Origin: Tenebrio molitor
Lineage: Eukaryota > Arthropoda > Insecta > Coleoptera > Tenebrionidae
Reading direction: 5' to 3'
Length of the DNA: 64,000 nucleotides
Assembly (NCBI RefSeq): GCF_963966145.1
Contig: NC_091051.1
Span: forward strand, 21,204,001 to 21,268,000
The notes under the pieces are model-generated. The model saw only the letters and a list, made by a program, of their open reading frames with translations. It was not told the DNA's origin and made no database searches. The translations under genes were made by a program, and so were the position numbers. Numbering within the stretch: position 1 is the stretch's first letter; each line of letters begins with the position of its first letter. Shown here piece after piece: positions 10,756 to 20,953 of the stretch.

Positions 10756-11236
10756 TGATGGAGATGAAGTGGCGATATCTAGTGAAATTTAGAATAACCA
10801 CACATTTAAAAAGTTAAATATCAGGTTATGTTATATGCCATTTCATTGTCAAAAACTGTCAGTTTATACGTTTTCGTCGTGGAACTTGATCATTCCGGAG
10901 TAAAACGATGCAAGAATTACAGAAATCGAGGTTTCAAGACGCTAACTTTCCTTTAAATAGGTTTTTACACAAGCAAGTATGAAAGATCACAGCAAAACCG
11001 CTCCGAATGGGAATTTCGTCGTGGAACTTGATCATTTCGGAGTAAAACGATGCAAGAATTACAGAATTCGAGGTTCTAAGACTCTAACTAATTTTTCATG
11101 TTCCTGCCATAGTGTCATAAAAGTATAAACTGACAGTTCTTGACAATGAAATGGCATATAACATAACCTGATATTTAACTTTTTAAATGTGTGGTTATTC
11201 TAAATTTCACTAGATATCGCCAATTCATCTCCATCA
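10756..11236. mobile_element. Foldback element carrying satellite monomers
   Basis: About 115-bp inverted arms (TGATGGAGATGAA...GGCGATATC to CTGTCAGTTTATAC and their inverse) enclose about 1.5 copies of a ~145-bp repeat. The segment beginning CGTCGTGGAACTTGATCATT occurs at about 10876 and again at about 11022. The same monomer, inverted, forms the array at 26478–26996. Confidence 0.8.
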
Positions 11237-11237
11237 C

Positions 11238-11279
11238 CATAGACAACACAGTAAACCTAGGTTTACTGTGTTGTCTATG
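11238..11279. mobile_element. 42-bp perfect palindrome with 8-bp target-site duplication
   Basis: CATAGACAACACAGTAAACC continues into its exact inverse with no loop. It is flanked on both sides by TCCATCAC (11230–11237 and 11280–11287). This is the footprint of an 8-bp-duplicating (hAT-like) insertion made only of two terminal repeats. Confidence 0.8.
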
Positions 11280-11287
11280 TCCATCAC

Positions 11288-11629
11288 TAAGGTACTAGAT
11301 CAACACACTACGTATAGAGGTACCGCCATTCCATTCCTCGCGAGAGTGGATTGTAAGATAAAGATATCAAATGCAAATTTCACAAGTGAAATAAGGAAGA
11401 CAATAGTTTTGGGGATTTTTTTAATGAAATAATGGCATTACTACAATGTCAAAAATTTGTTGGGTTATGTCGCCCATTATTAATCAAATTTTTTTAACTG
11501 AAATGTTTTACTGGTTGCAGATATTTTTTTAATTAAAATTTACAAAAACTACTAATAAAACCCAAACAAGTTACCAAATTTTTAATCGTTTAAAAATACA
11601 ATATCAAAATATATTTTGAACTGCTCTTC
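11288..11629. other. Unassigned AT-rich sequence
   Basis: No gene or repeat structure recognised; it includes the presumed 3' region of the THAP gene. Confidence 0.4.
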
Positions 11630-12322
11630 TCATTCCCATACTTTTACTGTCACATTTTGACCACAATTAATATTTCTCAGAAGATTCGTAAAAGGGTAGT
11701 TTTGGTTAAATGGAGTTTCGGGATTAGGGTTTAGTTGGGGAACAAATTCAGTTGCAAGATGATCTACAGCAACTAAAATCAAGGAAAAAAGTTTAGCTAT
11801 TGAAACAGTATATAATTATTGTTAATAAAATATATTAATAATGTAACTACTCGTATTATAATAAAAAAAAGTTATAGGTATAGGTAGCTGTTTAAACTAT
11901 CAGACACAAAAATACCTATAATAAATATACCTATGTTCATAGGTTTCAGTAACAGATGAGGGAAAACTTCAGGTTTCAATCGCTGCAAATCTTCAGCCCA
12001 AAAGAAATCATTTTTACTAAAATGTTTCTGCAAATGAAAATAATATTAAGTATACTGTAGCCACTTACCTATATCACCTAACATAAGAAAAACTAAATCT
12101 TTACTTTATTATGTAGATACTTACACAGCAGATTTGTAGACAGTCTCAATTTTTTTAGCCACTGTTCCCTCCGTACTCTGTTTTTGACTCCTAATATTAA
12201 ATTGCTTGTTACTGTATATAAGTATATGTAACGGGTGTCTTACTGTTTGGAACATAAAACAATTTAAATCCATTTTTTCTAGAACTTGAACAGCCGCTAA
12301 CACAACACTTGTTACTGACCAT
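11630..12322 (-). CDS. THAP-type zinc-finger protein, possibly a pseudogene
   Basis: Proposed exons are 12322–12244, 12190–12125, 12027–11931 and 11772–11630. Exon 1 gives MVSNKCCVSGCSSSRKNGF then LFYVPN, the first half of a THAP (C2CH) DNA-binding finger. Exon 2 supplies RREQWLKKL with the conserved Trp. Exon 3 supplies KHFSKNDFFW and RLKPEVFPHL, the second half. Exon 4 ends NINCGQNVTVKVWE then TGA. Splice sites are good (GTAAG donors), and exons 3 and 4 join in frame. The exon 2–3 junction is out of phase: the obvious sites give an immediate stop. Either one base has been lost, there is an unusual microexon (a 9-nt piece with good sites lies between them but does not fix the phase), or the gene is dead. 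THAP fingers occur in host regulators and in P-element-like transposases. Confidence 0.6.
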
Positions 12323-13103
12323 GTTAAAGTATTAAAATTAACGCAAGTAACTGAACCAAGTTAAAAGATGTAACGAGAACAAAGAAATAAATGACAATAC
12401 TTAAACACAAACGAAAACTCTAACGAAATAATAAGTTAGATGAATCGTGAACGAGGATTATTAAATATGCAGCAGAATAATGACACTAGTTTTTGTCAAA
12501 TTACGTCAAATCATTTTTAGATTGTGTTTTTTTTTATCCCCAGTTTGAGTAGATTGTGCGACAAGGACAGGCATAAAAAATCATTTAATTTTTCAAATTA
12601 AAAAATGTTTAATATAAAAATTGTTTGGTTTATTATCATGCATGACGTTCAACAAAAATTGTCAAATTTCCATGGCATTCTTGATATTGCATTTTATTAC
12701 TTAGTAAGTTACATAATTTGTTTTTTTTTTAATTTTATTCTTTTTTCCCATAATGGAAAAACTGTATTTATGAATACAGAAAGATATGCTTGTTTGAAAA
12801 TCACACAAAAAATGATGGGTGCTATTTAAAAAACCAAAGTTGGTTGCCATAGCAGCGAAACAAAAGAAGATAGGAACAAACTAGAAAGACCAGATGATGC
12901 AGGATAATACACCAATCAACTTTTATATTAAACATTTTTTCATAAATTGTCAAATTAAAAAGTTACAGCCAATATTTGATACTTTTGTTCCACCCTGTAT
13001 ACTATTAGTTAGGTATAAAATAAACTTTTGGTTGGCGCCCTTTAGGATATAATAATAAACAACATTTTATCAACAGTGCTAAAAATTTGACTAAATACAT
13101 ATA
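12323..13103. other. Upstream region of the THAP gene; AT-rich
   Basis: No convincing gene. A TTTTGTTCCACCCTGTATA motif ends near 13001 and looks like one transposon terminus, but no left partner was found. Confidence 0.35.
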
Positions 13104-14244
13104 CAGTGCATTTTTTTTAACTGTTGCCATAGGGAATGGCATGGTAAAACTTGTACCCCCTGTTAACTTTTGTTCTGATGAAAATATTCAAACCTTTTTT
13201 GGAACAAAGTTGGAGGATTTTTCAAACTATCGGATAGATTACAATTCAATATCCTAAACTGTCGAAAAAGTTGTGAAAAAATATTTCTAGCGCGCCGGAA
13301 TAATAGTACGTCGAGCGGTCGCCAGAATAGCGTCCCTGTCGGCTCAACTAGCACCTGAGACCTGACTATCTCCACTTTTGACTTTTGTCACTTTCATTTA
13401 AAAAATAAATAATAACGAGATCTCCTCGAGGCTATGATTAAAATAAATAATAAATTAAAATATAAAACCTAATTTTTATTCCCATATCGCCTACTACGTT
13501 TTTTGTCAAATTATTTACGTTCATTAATTTTAACTTTGAAAAGTAAAATTAGTAAAATAAAACTGTTTGTCGTTCGTTGTTCAAACAGTATGCATTACGT
13601 AGTATTATTAATGATTTATTACAAAAATAAAAATTTGCACCAAATCTGCAGTGGATCATAAGTTAACAGAGGGTATAATTTTTACCATGAAATTCCCTAC
13701 GGCGACAGTTAAAAAAAAACGCATAAGAGGTCAACCAGAAACTGTGGAGGAATTAAGGGCAAGAATAACACGCGAAGAAATTTTCAAGATCGCAGTCGAA
13801 GGAAAACACTTTGAACATTTCCTTTAATAATTTCTGTTAATTTGTTGAGTTATTTGTGCGTTAACGTTTTGTTTTTTTAATAAATAAATGTTTACATGTT
13901 CTGCCTTCCAAAAGCTAATTTAATCATAGCCTCCAGGCGATCTCGCTATTTTTTAAATGAAAGTGACAAAAGTCAAAAGTGGAGATGGTCAGGTGCTGGT
14001 TGAGCCGACAGGAACGCTATTCTGGCGGCCGCTCGACGTACTATTATTCCGGCGCGCAAGAAAATATTTTTTTCACAACTTTTTCGACAGTTTAGGATGT
14101 TGAATTATAATCTATCCGATAGTTTAAAAAATCTTCCAACTTTGTTCCAAAAATGGTTTGAATATTTTCATCAGAACAAAAGTTAATAGGGGGTATAAAT
14201 TTTACCATGCAATTCCCCATGGCAACAGTTAAAAAAATGCACTG
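13104..14244. mobile_element. 1.14-kb TA transposon with ~330-bp inverted ends
   Basis: Ends CAGTGCATTTTTTTTAACTG / CAGTTAAAAAAATGCACTG with TA flanks. Arms of about 330 bp (13104–13440 and 13919–14244) share blocks such as GGAATAATAGTACGTCGAGC. The core 13687–13828 encodes a transposase-type C-terminus (TVEELRARITREEIFKIAVE, HFEHFL, stop). A third copy of the terminal ~60 bp lies inside (13658–13720), so this may be a composite. Confidence 0.8.
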
Positions 14245-14338
14245 TATACCTGTGTGAGTCTTTTTCCTTTCATTAAATATGCCTGAAATTAATGGTTCAA
14301 GCAATTACGATAGTACCTACTAATATGTATGTGCGTCT

Positions 14339-14716
14339 TTTTTTTTCCAAAAGATGAAGAAATAAAAAAAAGATGGATTACTTAAATGCATTCATAGGGA
14401 GTCATTTAATCCAACAAAACATTCAGCAGTCTGTGTCAAACATTTCGCAATCATCGGTTCTAAGAGTCGATAAAATGACCAGAAACGATGGATCCCTATT
14501 AGAGGTGGCAAGAAAAAGACCAACAATAATTAAAACTTTTAAGCCTTCTTAAATTAAAGTCCGCGAAATTTGGAACATTTTCTTTAAAAAAGTTTTCACT
14601 GGATGCCAGAGATAAAAATGATAATGGTCTTTTTCGGTTGTCTGAAAACATCTCTTTCTTTTCAGATATATTAAAGAATTCATTTGATACATCCCCAAAT
14701 TCTGCTATATTGTGAT
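14339..14716 (+). pseudogene. THAP-domain fragment, frameshifted
   Basis: The frame FPKDEEIKKRW, followed after a one-base shift by LLKCIHRESFNPTKHSAVC and VKHF, is the second half of a THAP finger (Trp, then the CxxHF signature). A stop follows soon after. An unrelated open stretch (about 14564–14716, SLKKFSLDARDKNDNGLF) runs on until a TA-flanked element at 14727. Its Cys/His pattern is clearer than in the nearby minus-strand THAP gene, so it may be a relic of a P-element-like or THAP-bearing transposon. No autonomous element is visible. Confidence 0.5.
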
Positions 14717-14726
14717 GTTTGTTCTA

Positions 14727-15308
14727 CAGCGTGATCAACAATGACTGAGTCTGTTGGCAATGAAACAATTGAAAAATATTGGTGTTTTTCTGTTTCGTAA
14801 TTGGCACTGACCGGGTGTTTTAACTTGACACGACATTAAAAAAAAATTAGGTTATGTCGGGTATGTTTATGCTTAGTTTATGCTAAAATTAGTATATTAA
14901 AGAAAGTTGGCTCCATCCTGGTTCCTAGGGGCGTTTTTCGATTGATAATTCAGATGATTGGCTGCACTTTTATTGTCAAAGTTGTCGTTATCTGCGTTTA
15001 AATAAAATCGCTGGTTAACAAAATGTTTCTGGAGTGAAAATAAAATATAAATATTATGTTAGCTATTTAGATTTGCTTGCATTAACTTCACAAATGTGGT
15101 GAAAACCAGGCTGCCAACTCAAATTTAACTCTTAAACACTCCTCTAGGAACCAGGATCGAGCTTACTTTCTCTTATATACCACTCTAGTTTATGCTATTA
15201 CAAAAATGACCCTTTGATGGTAAACGTCAAATTCGCCTGTCAACTCTGTCAAAGCTGACAACCGGAAATGCGTTTAGATTACAGATTCAGTCATTCTTGA
15301 TCACGTAG
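14727..15308. mobile_element. MITE, GTGATCAA ends (copy 2) with nested element
   Basis: Ends CAGCGTGATCAACAATGACT / AGTCATTCTTGATCACGTAG, TA flanks. A second element with ends around ATCCTGGTTCCTAG (about 14895–15180) is inserted inside. Confidence 0.75.
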
Positions 15309-15344
15309 TATATTGCCGCATACTGTGCACATTCACTAATTATA

Positions 15345-15478
15345 GCTATTTGTATCACAAGGCCAGAAACTGCACGTTTGCGAGCATGAGTACGATTTGC
15401 AGTACGAGTCGATAGACGAATATTGTAAGTACGAATGCTCGCAAAATAGTTTCTGGACGTGTGATACACAAAATTTTT
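15345..15478. mobile_element. Foldback hairpin (c)
   Basis: TGTATCACA..CCAGAAACT and TTGCGAGCATGAGTACGA pair with GTACGAATGCTCGCAAAATA and GTTTCTGGACGTGTGATACA. The loop is around GAGTCGATAGACGAA. Confidence 0.6.
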
Positions 15479-15846
15479 CATGCCGACTTGTGCGGATTTT
15501 TGTTAAATGGAAATTAAAGCACTTGTTTTAATAATTGGTATTAGGGACTTTTTTGTGTTGGCAACACTTACATTTAAACATTTAAATTTTAAAATCAACA
15601 TCGCTCTTGTTTCCTGACATTTATTAAATTTAATTAATTTGTATTGTTTTTGACATTTTCCTGAAACATTTGTTGTAATAAATACACCAGCCCATATTCA
15701 AGAAATGGCTCGAAACGTAATTTTAATTAATTAATTTTAGTTAAATATTGCTTCTTTGTAGTTTGTACGTTGTTATAAATAGAAAAACATTCTTAACGAG
15801 CCCTCCACAGAACAAACATTGACGTTTGATAGAATTTTGATAACAA

Positions 15847-16338
15847 ATGCCAACCGAAACCGATGACAACTCGAAATCTCTACTTTTAGCCGGACTAGGC
15901 CGGCAATGCATCTGTAATTTACCAAATTCCGGCCGGAGGCCCGAAAAATTTGTTAACGGTTGTGAAAATTGTTTAACATACATTACCACCAATTCAGATT
16001 TTGTTATAAATTTTACCAACTGTGGTGAAAATGACTCTGCGAATGTTGGTGAATATTTAAAAAATTTAACAAGAGATGATCTAAAAAACAACGCTCTAAA
16101 TTATTCTTTGAAACTTTTATTAAGGCACATCAGATAGGTATTTAGTGAGCCTAATGCTGATAAATATGAAACTGAATTTCTAAGAAGCGGTAAACAAAGG
16201 ATCATTTTACGGGAGTTGACAATGTTAAAATTGGAAAAATATGTAGAAGAAATTAATGAAAAATGTATTTTATGTAACAAAACATTGAAGTCGATATTGA
16301 TATTGAAACAGTCATATCCTTGCCAATATATTTCTTAA
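15847..16338 (+). pseudogene. Unrecognised ORF interrupted by one in-frame TAG
   Basis: An ATG frame of 96 codons (MPTETDDNSKSLLLAGLG...) ends at a TAG at 16135–16137. The same frame then stays open for 66 more codons to a TAA at 16336–16338. The downstream part looks protein-like: NADKYETEFLRSGKQR, LKLEKYVEEINEKC and a CILC pair. The upstream part has paired cysteines (CICN, CENC). I do not recognise the family. The TAG is followed by GTATTT, which could be a splice donor, but no exon downstream supports that. Most likely a recently broken gene or transposon ORF. Confidence 0.4.
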
Positions 16339-17158
16339 TAATTATTCAAAATTAATCAACGACCAAATTAGCACCCAAAATAAAGATCCACCAAAAAGAA
16401 AATTATTTAAATTTAATAGTTAAACTTATAAAACACATAGAGATAGGGCTATTGGCGAGGCCTCCACAAGAGCCAACGCATGTATTGGGTACCTCTAAGG
16501 TGATGTGGAAAACTCTCTTTATTGTTTTTTATCATAATAATTATTTTTCTTCAAACAATATTCAATTTTACTCATTGAAATACAGTGAGCGGCAAAAGTA
16601 TGGAATAAATTCATCAAAAATTAAACAAAATTTTTTGCAAAAAAATCTTTGAACAGGTCAATTTTAGTTTATTAAAATACATGTTTTAGTATCAAAGAAA
16701 ATTCCAAGCAGTCATTTGTTTTCGAGTTATCACGTCATCGATAGTTTTTTTAAATGGTAACCCCCTATTTTTTTTCTTGATTCTGATAGCCCTTTTAATT
16801 GTCTAAATGACAGTATAAAAATTTTGTTATCTTACATAAGAAAATTTTTGAGAAAAAAAATACTAAAGTTGGAAAAAATAAATTTTATAACGAAGAAAAA
16901 CAAGTCAAAAAATCAAGTAGGTAAATCAAACAGTCAAATGTTATTGTCAATTTCATTCGTATGTGTTATTTGTTTTTTCCAACGTCAAGTCTGAAAATGA
17001 CATTTCCATCACTCAATTTAGAGATGAAAGTAGGCGTTTGCATCACATGTGAGGAAAGTAAATCACTTCCCTCACTAGTGGGGAAAGTAAAAAAAAAAAT
17101 TAATCCCCATTTAGGTATGTACATACTTTCTTTAAAATAACGTTCAAATATACATATA

Positions 17159-18416
17159 CAGGGTGGTCCCGATATAACCTGCCAAAAGAAATCCAGTAAT
17201 AGGTGACGATGAGTAGAACTCATACACAAAAAAAGTTTCTAATAAAAGTATTTTCGTTTTCGAGATAAAAATAATTGAAAATTTGGTCAAAATTTGCTGT
17301 ACGCTAATGAGTTAATCGGTTTTAAAAAGGTAATTCTGGTTACTTGGCTGCAATTTCTTTAGCAACGGTACCTGTAACACCTATGACATTTGTCAAGTTT
17401 AATTTTAAATTTTCGAATCCTTCAAAAGGTTATGAAATTCACAAAACAAGAATACGCCGATTTGCATTTACTCTATGGCGAAACACGTGGTAATTCAAGA
17501 CCGGCAAGGCGACCATACGGCGAGCGTTTTCCTGAAGGAGTCCTTCCGTCCCGTTGTACTTTTGTGGAGCTACATCCGCATTTATGTGAGGTTGGTTCTG
17601 ACTGATTCCAATACGATGGCGTCCCCGATCCTCCATTTAACCCCTCTGGATTTTAATTTTTGGGACCACACGAAAGATTTGGTATACGAAGTTGAAATAA
17701 ATACAGGAGGCCAACTCCAGAAACGCGTAACAGACGCCGCGAACCAGATTCGTAAAAACCCAGAAATGCTGAATTCTGTTTATTAAAATTGGTACCAGCG
17801 TACTCAAATGTGCTTAAATGCCAACGGAAGGCACACAGAACATTTATTATAAAATAATTGTTCTAGTCTAGTTTACCTTTCATTAGTTTGAAGATATTCT
17901 CAGTTAGAGTTGAAAGTACGAATATGTAAAGTGTAAATAAATTTATTCAATACATTATTTTGGCTATTTAACCACTCTTGTTACACAGTTCTTCCACAAT
18001 TTTGCACACACTACCTCTACATTTATTTACACATTGAGGAACACCACTTTATTTATTACTCATTCATCTCAGTCTACAAAATCAGCTTTTGTACCTAAAT
18101 AAGCTGGTGAATTAACGCACACAGTGTAGGTACAGCGTTTTCAATAAATGTCATTAATTTGATTTAGTTTGTCAGATTTGAGATTTGTCATAAACGATTC
18201 AGGTACCTATGTTGCTTAGATACTGTCATACTTACAAACACCAACAATTAATTCCTGAGTAGGTACGTATTTTTGTGGTCAGCAGCGTCGAATGGGTGTG
18301 GATAGGGGTTAATTTATCCCCATTATTTTGGACCTAACAAAATGGGGTTTTTTGGACTTGTTAGATCCTTCTAATGACCCAGAATTTTTTTGGCAGGTTA
18401 TATCGGGACCACCCTG
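17159..18416 (+). mobile_element. Deleted DUF4817-type transposon, N- and C-termini only
   Basis: 1258 bp, ends CAGGGTGGTCCCGATATAAC / GTTATATCGGGACCACCCTG, TA flanks. N-part (17433 on): FTKQEYADLHLLYGETRGNS. C-part: LTPLDFNFWDHTKDLVYEVE, DAANQIRKNPEMLNSVY and ending MCLNANGRHTEHLL. The catalytic middle is missing. Confidence 0.88.
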
Positions 18417-18945
18417 TATATACATTTGTCAGAATTCTTTATTAACAATTAGCACTTACAAAGATACTTAACCTTTTTATCAGTATTATAGAAATTAAAT
18501 GTACAATTTTTTACAGGAATTAAAACTCCAAATGTTCCTGATTTTTTTTTCTAAATAACGTGTCGGTACAGAGCTTGACGTTGACGCCAAACTAGCGCTT
18601 CTTACTACTTGTCTCCATCTCAGTAACGCATTGTATTCCTTTCCGTAGCGTGCTCGAGATTTTATAGGTAATAATTCCAAAGATACCTAGTTCGCTGCTT
18701 CTTTAATTTCTGTATTTGGTAAATTTACAACACTATCTTCTACTTCCATCACTATTTGTTTAGTAAATTCTGAGTAATTTTCAAGTTTTGGTAAAAACAC
18801 GACTTGACATTCATTAATTAAATTTTATTGTTTACTGTGAGCATGGAAACGTGATTTTCAAATTTTACTTCTATGTTGATTTGTATAAAATAATAAATTG
18901 ATAATACCTATGCAAGATAAACCGAAAGCTCTTGACGTTGGAAAA

Positions 18946-19083
18946 AATAGTATGTTATATACGTGAGGAAAGGTCCATTGCTAAACTTGAATGATTAGAT
19001 CAACTCGCTATCGCTCGTGATCCAATTGTCATTCTCGTTTAGCAATGCATCCCTTTCCTCACTTATATAACAATATACTATTA
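18946..19083. mobile_element. Foldback hairpin (d)
   Basis: AATAGTATGTTATATACGTG with GAGGAAAGG..CATTGCTAAAC pairs with its inverse, ending ATATACTATT. The loop carries CAACTCGCTATCGCTCGTG. Confidence 0.7.
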
Positions 19084-19604
19084 CAAAACGTTTTCGAAAA
19101 TGACTCATTTAACAGAAACACAACGTATAGAAATTTTAATTTTGATTGGGTGGGGGGATAAAACTAGATAAAACTAAAACAGGGGGAATTTCTTCATAAA
19201 CTTGCTTATTGTCAACAAGCTGCGGGATGGCAAATCGAACATTTAATTCCATAATTTTAAATACGTACTAACACAGTTTTTGACTTGTTTTTGTTCGTTA
19301 TAAAATTTATTTTTTCCAAATTTATTTTTTTTTTCACAAAAATTTCCTTGTGTAAGGTAACAAAATTTTTATACTGGCGTTTAGACAATTAAAAGGGCTA
19401 TCAGAATCAAGAAAAAAAATAGGGGGTTTCCATTTAAAAAAACTATCGATGACGTCATAACTCGAAAACAAATGACTGTTTCGAATTTTATTTTGCATTA
19501 AAATATGTATTTTTATAAACTAAAATTGACCTGTCCAAAGATTTTTTTGAAAAAAATTTTGTTTAATTTTTAATGAATTTATTCCATACTTTTGCCGCTC
19601 ACTG

Positions 19605-20297
19605 TATATAATTTTCTTTATATTGGGTATTATAAGTTACACAGTAGTCAGTCGGATTTCGTGACGTCACTATTTCTTGGTCGCGACCTGTATTTTCACG
19701 GAGGCCTCAATTGTGCTTATAGCATTTTTAAAGTGATTTATTCCAGTTTTTGTTTTATTTAAATCAAGCCATAAATAACCGAGATATGGCTTGCGGCATT
19801 TTTTAGGACGCACCTAAACATATTACAAATTTAATCATTTTCAAGAATTTCGATTGTGACTTCTTTTTAACGAAGAAATATACAGACTAACGAATTTCCA
19901 AATAATTATGACTTATGAATGTTGCGGAGTATAGCAACTGCATAGTCCAAACCATGTTTTGCAAATGGAATTTTGCGATTCGTCAGTACCCTTTGAATAA
20001 TAAGTCACTATGTCATTATGGCTAATAAATATCCCAAATCGTAAATTATTTATTTATTTACCTTCAAGCATTTTTTGCCCTGAAATTATGCTCTAATTAA
20101 TGTATTCTAGCATTTTGTAGTGTTGGGTTACAAGTCTACAATTCAAAATCTCCCATTCTCTCGCTAGACAGAGTTTATAAATATATTCATTTTCTAAGTG
20201 CATGAGGGTTGGCCATGACTTTGTTGACTCTGACAGCATAAAATGTCATTTTGGAGTGAAGACGTCAGTGTGAAAACACAAACAACAATTATATGTA
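19605..20297. other. Unassigned AT-rich spacer
   Basis: No gene or clear repeat boundary recognised. Confidence 0.4.
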
Positions 20298-20694
20298 CAG
20301 TTAATTTCAAAATTATAGAATACACCTAATTTTTTACAGTGTGAAATGCACTTACATTTTTTTGTCAATGATCAATGTCAATTTTGACAAATAAAATGCC
20401 TAATCTAACCGAAAACGCGAAAGTGCTCATTCTTTCCAAATTAGAAGAAGGGTGGTCGATCCGGAGGGTAGCCCAGGACTATAACATCGCGAAGAGCACT
20501 GTGCAGAGGATAAAATAGACGATATTATAGTGTACCTACTAAAATATCAGCGACATTTTATGTTGTCAAACTTACTAACCTATATAAAAAATTTGACGCC
20601 CAAATTTCAAAAAGCCATCTTTACATGCGGAAAAAACTGTAATAAATCGACTTCTTGATATTTGAGGTGTACTCGATAATTTTGAAATTAACTG
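20298..20694 (+). mobile_element. HTH-only Tc1/mariner-type element (copy 1)
   Basis: 397 bp, ends CAGTTAATTTCAAAATTATA / ATAATTTTGAAATTAACTG, TA flanks. It carries a complete 40-codon ORF at 20396–20518: MPNLTENAKVLILSKLEEGW, SIRRVAQDYNIAKSTVQRIK, then TAG. That is the first helix-turn-helix of a Tc1-type transposase with no catalytic domain. Copy 2 is nested at 36176–36580. Confidence 0.85.
20396..20518 (+). CDS. 40-residue transposase HTH peptide
   Basis: The intact ORF inside the element 20298–20694 encodes one helix-turn-helix (psq/Tc1-like): GWSIRRVAQDYNIAKSTVQR. The family normally continues into a second HTH and a DDE domain, both absent. The same segment is partly open in the second copy (minus strand, 36454–36350). 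Expression is unknown; it could be a DNA-binding remnant that competes with full transposase. Confidence 0.45.
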   Translation: MPNLTENAKVLILSKLEEGWSIRRVAQDYNIAKSTVQRIK

Positions 20695-20833
20695 TAGATT
20701 CGAATTTTATAAAATAAAATGTTTTCATTTTCTAAAGAATCATGTATGTAATTATATTTATAAAATTTGTAAATTACAATGATAAAGAAGTCTTACTTCC
20801 CTTTGATTTTAGGAACAATATTTTAAACTTAAC

Positions 20834-20953
20834 TTAGACTTGATCTTCCTCCATTATTTCACTATCAGAATCGAATTTTTCATCATCTGATGCAGAATCT
20901 TGCAAACTTCCTGATTTTTCTGTTACAACATCGTTAATTAGACGATGTTCAAC
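20834..20953 (-). CDS. Candidate last exon with acidic C-terminus
   Basis: A 40-codon frame starts right after a CTGTAG acceptor and ends in TAA. It encodes VEHRLINDVVTEKSG and an acidic, Ser-rich tail (DSASDDEKFDSDSEIMEED). The composition and acceptor look like a real terminal exon. The only upstream ATG segment noticed (around 21073–21032, MPKVVSLLRHKTSL) does not join in phase by its simplest donor. No family is recognised. It could be a host-gene remnant carried by repeats. Confidence 0.28.
   Translation of the reverse strand, partial: VEHRLINDVVTEKSGSLQDSASDDEKFDSDSEIMEEDQV

Larger units (their letters stand above)
16583..19604 (+). mobile_element. 3.0-kb TA transposon with ~330-bp inverted ends, hosting two insertions
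   Basis: Ends CAGTGAGCGGCAAAAGTATG / CATACTTTTGCCGCTCACTG with TA flanks. Arms extend about 330 bp (for example CTATCAGAATCAAG and its inverse). At about 19100 MTHLTETQRIEILILIGWGD then KTR is a transposase start, soon stopped. The element 17159–18416 and the hairpin 18946–19083 lie inside it. Confidence 0.8.

Noticed and set aside
10756..11236. Two spaced direct repeats considered as a CRISPR-like or origin-type repeat
   Set aside because: They are partial units of a ~145-bp satellite inside a foldback element.
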